Of a stretch of 15,444 bases of DNA, positions 12,812-15,444 are shown one piece after another. Source of the stretch: Bacillota bacterium (GTDB lineage: Bacteria; Bacillota_E; Symbiobacteriia; Symbiobacteriales; Symbiobacteriaceae); the NCBI GenBank assembly GCA_003242675.1, contig QGVE01000055.1, forward strand, positions 1 to 15,444, in the 5' to 3' direction. The translations under genes were made by a program, and so were the position numbers. The notes under the pieces were generated by a model, which worked only from the letters and a program-made list of their open reading frames with translations, was not told where the DNA came from and searched no databases. Numbering within the stretch: position 1 is the first letter of the stretch; each line of letters starts with the position of its first letter.

Positions 12812-13391
12812 CGCGCTCACCTCCTTCCCAGCTCATCAGCATCCGCCTCAGGTGCGCCCTGGCCCGGTACAGCCGGGTCTCCACCGTGCGCACCGGAACC
12901 CCGAGCCGGTCGGCGATCTCCTGGTAGCTCAGGTGGTAGAAGTGGTAGAGCAGCACGACCTCCCGGTAGTCGGGCGAGAGCCGGTCGATCGCCTCCCGCA
13001 GGCGCCGGCGCCGCTCCTCCCTTAGGGTGAGCTCCTCCGGGCCTGCCTCGGCGCTGGGCAGGTCGGGCGGCCGCTCGTCCTCCTCGGCGGCGGGCGGCTC
13101 CAGCGGCACGGTCAGCGGCCGCCGCCTCCGGGCCCGCAGCCAGTCGAACGCCACGTTCAGGGTGATCCGGTGGAGCCAGGTCGTGAACGCGGCATCCCCC
13201 CTGTAGCTCCCCAGGTTGCGGAAGAGCTTGACGAAGACCTCCTGCGCCAGGTCCTGCGCGTCCGCGGCATCGCCCACCACCTGGTAGAGGGTGCGGTAAA
13301 CACGCCCCTTGTGCCGGTCCACAAGGGTCGCGAACGCCTCCATATCTCCCTGCTGCGCCGCAAACGCCAGCGTTTCATCACGGGGAGACAA
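12765..13391 (-). CDS. ECF-type RNA polymerase sigma factor
   Basis: This extracytoplasmic-function sigma factor directs RNA polymerase to its own regulon. The 208-aa product has region 2 at about 20-90, including DAQDLAQEVFVKLFRNL and the -10-binding part TWLHRITLNVAFDWLRARRRR nearby. A 40-residue acidic/Pro linker follows, then region 4 at about 130-187 with LSPDYREVVLLYHFYHLSYQ and the helix-turn-helix IADRLGVPVRTVETRLYRAR in sequence. I chose TTG 13391 because AGAGGTG lies about 9 nt upstream; a GTG at 13403 would add four residues and lacks a spaced Shine-Dalgarno. Its 3' end overlaps the anti-sigma gene, and a candidate ECF-like promoter lies at 13427-13453, suggesting autoregulation. 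It diverges from a CPBP membrane protease gene. The ECF subgroup was not assigned. Confidence 0.93.
   Translation of the reverse strand: MSPRDETLAFAAQQGDMEAFATLVDRHKGRVYRTLYQVVGDAADAQDLAQEVFVKLFRNLGSYRGDAAFTTWLHRITLNVAFDWLRARRRRPLTVPLEPPAAEEDERPPDLPSAEAGPEELTLREERRRRLREAIDRLSPDYREVVLLYHFYHLSYQEIADRLGVPVRTVETRLYRARAHLRRMLMSWEGGERVEVQRCAPAPGSVLG
12817..12826 (-). promoter_or_regulatory. Shine-Dalgarno setting the anti-sigma TTG start
   Basis: AAGGAGGTGA on the minus strand lies inside the sigma coding sequence. GGAGG is 8 nt from the TTG at 12811 but directly abuts the GTG at 12820, so the TTG is the more likely start. Confidence 0.65.
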
Positions 13392-13426
13392 GCTCGACCA
13401 CACCTCTCAGGGATTCTGCCGCGTTA

Positions 13427-13453
13427 GACGCCCGCAGGCGGTGATCCCCTTCA
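13427..13453 (-). promoter_or_regulatory. Candidate ECF-type autoregulatory promoter
   Basis: On the minus strand TGAAGG (13453-13448) is followed after 17 bp by CGTC (13430-13427). This resembles the TGAAAC-N16-CGTA pattern of Bacillus SigW-like factors. RNA would begin near 13420, about 30 nt before the sigma TTG. The G-rich -35 and one extra spacer base make this a weak match. Confidence 0.35.
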
Positions 13454-13498
13454 ACAACTTTTCCTTCTCAATTCACCGGATGAGCGGAGGATGCACAC

Positions 13499-14539
13499 GT
13501 GACCACAAGACAGCACGTGGCCCTGCTCCGGGTCCTCGCCTTTTACCTGACGGCCCTGGTCCTGCTGCTGTCCGTCGGCAGCGCGCTCCAGTACACGCTG
13601 GGCCTCACCGGGGTCGTCCTCTCCCAGCTCCTCATCTTCGTCGGGCTGCCGCTCGCCTTCACCGCCGGCGTCGAGAGGCGGCCCGTTCGTCCTTTCCTCC
13701 GGCTGCGGATGCTGACGCTCCGGGGGTTGGGCCGCTCGGTGCTCCTGGGGCTGGTCGGGTGGGCGGCGGCGCAGCTCATGGGCGCCGTGCTGATCCTGGC
13801 GGTGCAGCAGATGGGCGGCCGGATGGTCCAGACGTACCAGATGCTGCTGGACGCCGGCTCCACCCTGGCGCTCCTGGTCGGAGCGCTGGTTCCGGCCATC
13901 TGCGAGGAGCTCTCCTTCCGCGGCTATGTCCTCGGGGCGCTGCGCTCGTTGGGCCCCTCGGCCGCCGTGGTCCTGACCGGCCTCCTGTTCGGGGCGCTCC
14001 ATCTGAGCCTCGTCCGGCTGGTCCCCCTCACCCTGCTGGGCATGCTGTGGGCCCTCGCCGTCCAGCGCTCCGGCTCCATCCTGCCCGGCATGATCATGCA
14101 CCTCATCAACAACGGAACTGCGCTGCTGCTGACATTCTTCGTCCAGGACCGGGCAAGTCCTGCCGATCTGCAAGGCCTGGAGGTGCTCCCCGACGCGGCC
14201 GTCTGGAGCTCGATGGCCGTCCTGACCCTGGCCGCCGCGGGGCTCTCCGCCGTGGCCTACATCCTCGCCGCCGGCTTCAGCCCCCGCCACCTGGCCCGCC
14301 CGGCCGAGACGGAGATCGAGTGGGACTGGCAGGCCGAGGGCCGGGAGAAGCCGTCCCCGCTGCCTGAGGCCCTGGCCGCCGCCGCAGACGGGGAGCTAGA
14401 GCGGCTCGCCGCCGAGGCGGCGGCCCTGCGCAAGCGCCGGCGCCGCATGCTGAGCGCCGCCTCGCTGCTCACCGGCGGGGTGACCGTCGGCATCTTCCTG
14501 TGGGCGGCCATGAAGGAGCTGGAGATGGTGTTCAGCTGA
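13499..14539 (+). CDS. CPBP-family intramembrane metalloprotease with C-terminal extension
   Basis: CPBP (Abi/Rce1-type) proteins are integral-membrane proteases. The 346-aa product has about six to seven hydrophobic helices (roughly 12-34, 37-57, 78-101, 119-135, 153-190, 233-258). The catalytic motifs are CEELSFRG (Glu136, Glu137, Arg141), FGALH (His168) and HLINN (His201, Asn205), all intact. Beyond residue 260 is an unusual tail: an acidic, Trp-containing stretch (TEIEWDWQAEG), an Ala/Glu-rich helix likely to form a coiled coil, a basic cluster RKRRRR, and a final hydrophobic helix (about 321-337). The GTG at 13499 has GGAGG 8 nt upstream. It diverges from the ECF sigma operon with a 107-nt gap, which suggests a possible role in processing the anti-sigma factor (inference). 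Its 3' end overlaps the Nudix gene by 8 bp, tail to tail. Confidence 0.92.
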   Translation: MTTRQHVALLRVLAFYLTALVLLLSVGSALQYTLGLTGVVLSQLLIFVGLPLAFTAGVERRPVRPFLRLRMLTLRGLGRSVLLGLVGWAAAQLMGAVLILAVQQMGGRMVQTYQMLLDAGSTLALLVGALVPAICEELSFRGYVLGALRSLGPSAAVVLTGLLFGALHLSLVRLVPLTLLGMLWALAVQRSGSILPGMIMHLINNGTALLLTFFVQDRASPADLQGLEVLPDAAVWSSMAVLTLAAAGLSAVAYILAAGFSPRHLARPAETEIEWDWQAEGREKPSPLPEALAAAADGELERLAAEAAALRKRRRRMLSAASLLTGGVTVGIFLWAAMKELEMVFS

Positions 14540-15014
14540 GCGGCCCCGCCGCTGGGCGGGCTTCGGGCAGCCGGGCGACCACGGTGGTGCCGGCGAACCG
14601 CAGGGCGTCCTCCGCCATCGCCCGTTCGGCAGGGGGCAGCCGCTCCGGCTCCACCCACGCGAAGGCCTCGTGTTCGTGGGAGAGGCGGATCGGCCGGCCT
14701 TCCAGCCGGCACCGGAACACGCCCACGTAGGCGGCCGACCGCTCCACGTAGTAGAGGCCCGTCAGGGCCTCCACCGTCACCTCTGCGCCCAGCTCCTCCC
14801 GGCACTCCCGGCGGACGCCCTCGTCCAGGTGCTCGCCCGGCTTCAGCCCTCCGCCGGGCAGAAGCCAGGCCTCCGCGTAGCGCGACTTCAACGCCAGCAC
14901 CCGCCCCCGGTCGTCGCAGATGACCGCGTGGGCGGCCACCTTTCGGGGGTTCAGCTTGAGGAACAGGTCATAACCCACGGCGAGCGCGGTGCGCAGAACC
15001 CTGGCCAGCTGCAT
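14532..15014 (-). CDS. Nudix hydrolase
   Basis: Nudix enzymes hydrolyse nucleoside-diphosphate-linked compounds. The 160-aa product has a complete Nudix box from Gly55 to Ala77: G-x5-E61-x7-R69-E70-x2-E73-E74-x-G76, with LLPGGGLKPGEHLDEG before the helix. All metal-binding Glu residues are present. The N-terminal VAAHAVICDDRGRVLALKSR fits the usual first strands. The substrate cannot be deduced; the family includes housekeeping 8-oxo-dGTP, ADP-ribose and diadenosine hydrolases. The ATG at 15014 has GGAGG 7 nt upstream. It diverges from the right-edge gene and overlaps the CPBP gene by 8 bp in convergent orientation with no obvious terminator between them, so mutual transcriptional interference is possible. 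Confidence 0.94.
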   Translation of the reverse strand: MQLARVLRTALAVGYDLFLKLNPRKVAAHAVICDDRGRVLALKSRYAEAWLLPGGGLKPGEHLDEGVRRECREELGAEVTVEALTGLYYVERSAAYVGVFRCRLEGRPIRLSHEHEAFAWVEPERLPPAERAMAEDALRFAGTTVVARLPEARPAAGPLS

Positions 15015-15047
15015 GCGGGCTCCTCCATCCCCTTACTGTCGAAACCG

Positions 15048-15060
15048 CATACATCATACA
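15048..15060. repeat. Tandem CATACA repeat in the divergent intergenic region
   Basis: CATACAT-CATACA is a 7-bp tandem pair in a short A/T-rich island between the Nudix gene and the right-edge gene. CATACA resembles the -10 of sporulation SigE promoters, but no convincing -35 was found on the plus strand. On the minus strand TATGAT could be a Nudix -10, also without a good -35. Confidence 0.3.
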
Positions 15061-15080
15061 CGAAAAAGGGCGTCTTCGCT

Positions 15081-15115
15081 GCCCCGGGGCTTATGTCACC
15101 CGCCGGCCCCGGGGC
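15081..15115. promoter_or_regulatory. Paired identical 10-bp palindromes, possible operator or hairpin
   Basis: The perfect palindrome GCCCCGGGGC occurs at 15081-15090 and again at 15106-15115, 25 bp apart start to start, within the 127-bp divergent intergenic region. The copies could bind a dimeric regulator or fold as leader hairpins for the plus-strand gene. High G+C raises the chance rate, but an exact duplicate this close is notable. Confidence 0.4.
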
Positions 15116-15141
15116 ATAGCATGGGGTGGGAGGTGTGCAGC

Positions 15142-15444
15142 ATGCCGTATTGGCTGATGCGGGCGGTCGAACCCATCGTGGCCCACGGGCTGCGCGAGTT
15201 CCGGACGGAGGGTGCCAACCGCGAACATATCCTGCGCGAGGTTGCGCTGATGGGCGCGCTGGTGGGCACCGGCATGCCTGCCGCCCAGGCCATCCGGCTC
15301 GTGGAGGCCATGGAGCCCCAGCTGCTGGGGATGCCCCGGGGCGAGACCCAGGAGCCCGACCACGCCGGCTATCCCGACATGGGAGGATGGGGGAAGGGCT
15401 TCCCCTGGATGGGCTTCCCGGGCATGGGGTTCCCCGGCATGGGC
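15142..15444 (+). CDS. Protein with C-terminal Gly-Phe-Pro-Gly-Met repeats, cut by the window edge
   Basis: No family is recognised. The ATG at 15142 follows GGAGGTG by 6 nt, and the frame is open to the edge (101 codons). An in-frame ATG at 15121 lacks a good Shine-Dalgarno. Residues 1-70 look helical and soluble (for example HILREVALMGALVGTGMPAAQA), with a Gly turn between two amphipathic helices. From about residue 77 the sequence becomes Gly/Met/Pro/aromatic-rich, ending in tandem five-residue units: KGFPW, MGFPG, MGFPG, MG. Such repeats occur in low-complexity, self-associating or surface proteins, including some spore-coat proteins, but nothing here proves that role. The gene diverges from the Nudix gene and has the duplicated palindrome in its presumed leader. 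Coding support is good; function is unknown. Confidence 0.75.
   Translation, partial: MPYWLMRAVEPIVAHGLREFRTEGANREHILREVALMGALVGTGMPAAQAIRLVEAMEPQLLGMPRGETQEPDHAGYPDMGGWGKGFPWMGFPGMGFPGMG
15394..15444 (+). repeat. 15-bp tandem repeat encoding the GFPGM motif
   Basis: Units start at 15394, 15409, 15424 and (partial) 15439. The central ones read ATGGGCTTCCCGGGC and ATGGGGTTCCCCGGC, differing at two wobble positions. The array continues past the window edge, so copy number is unknown. Confidence 0.85.

Overview
The window is about 70% G+C with strong G/C preference at third codon positions, yet its genes are typical of low-G+C Bacillota: cdaA-cdaR-glmM, rex, a heptaprenyl-type diphosphate synthase, rapZ-yvcK-whiA, and an ECF sigma/anti-sigma pair. 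Roughly half the genes start with GTG, TTG or possibly CTG, usually behind a clear GGAGG. A high-G+C Bacillota such as Symbiobacterium or a relative fits best. This is inferred from gene content and composition, not from any search. No tRNA, rRNA, CRISPR array or insertion sequence was seen, and no gene-free gap exceeds 130 bases.

Layout. (1) 1-5771, all minus strand: a promoter at 5744-5771 drives a polyprenyl diphosphate synthase and rex. A probable terminator and a second candidate promoter follow. Then come cdaA, cdaR, glmM and an unidentified membrane-anchored Pro/Glu/Gly-rich protein that runs off the left edge. (2) 5796-11209, minus strand: a degenerate PHP-domain gene, rapZ, yvcK, an unusual class II aldolase fused to an Enzyme I-like N-terminal region, and whiA. 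After the 63-nt gap before rapZ, the spacings are 3 nt or less or overlapping. (3) 11327-13391: a small Cys-containing plus-strand gene converges on an ECF sigma, anti-sigma and B-box/membrane protein operon, with a shared bidirectional terminator between them. (4) 13499-15444: a CPBP membrane protease diverges from the sigma operon and overlaps a Nudix hydrolase tail to tail. After a divergent intergenic region with a duplicated 10-bp palindrome, a gene with a Gly-Phe-Pro-Gly-Met repeat runs off the right edge.

Functionally, regions 1 and 2 centre on cell-envelope precursor supply and its control: GlmM makes glucosamine-1-phosphate, CdaA/CdaR make and tune c-di-AMP, and RapZ and YvcK (GlmR) are amino-sugar and central-carbon regulators. 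A prenyl diphosphate synthase (quinone or lipid-carrier side chains) and the NADH sensor Rex sit beside them. The most unusual element is the Enzyme I-like/aldolase fusion, placed inside the locus where Bacillus carries the HPr paralogue Crh. It has lost the phospho-accepting His but keeps the HPr-binding-type helical region and an intact aldolase metal site. The sigma/anti-sigma/membrane-protease neighbourhood is a second candidate for a signalling unit.
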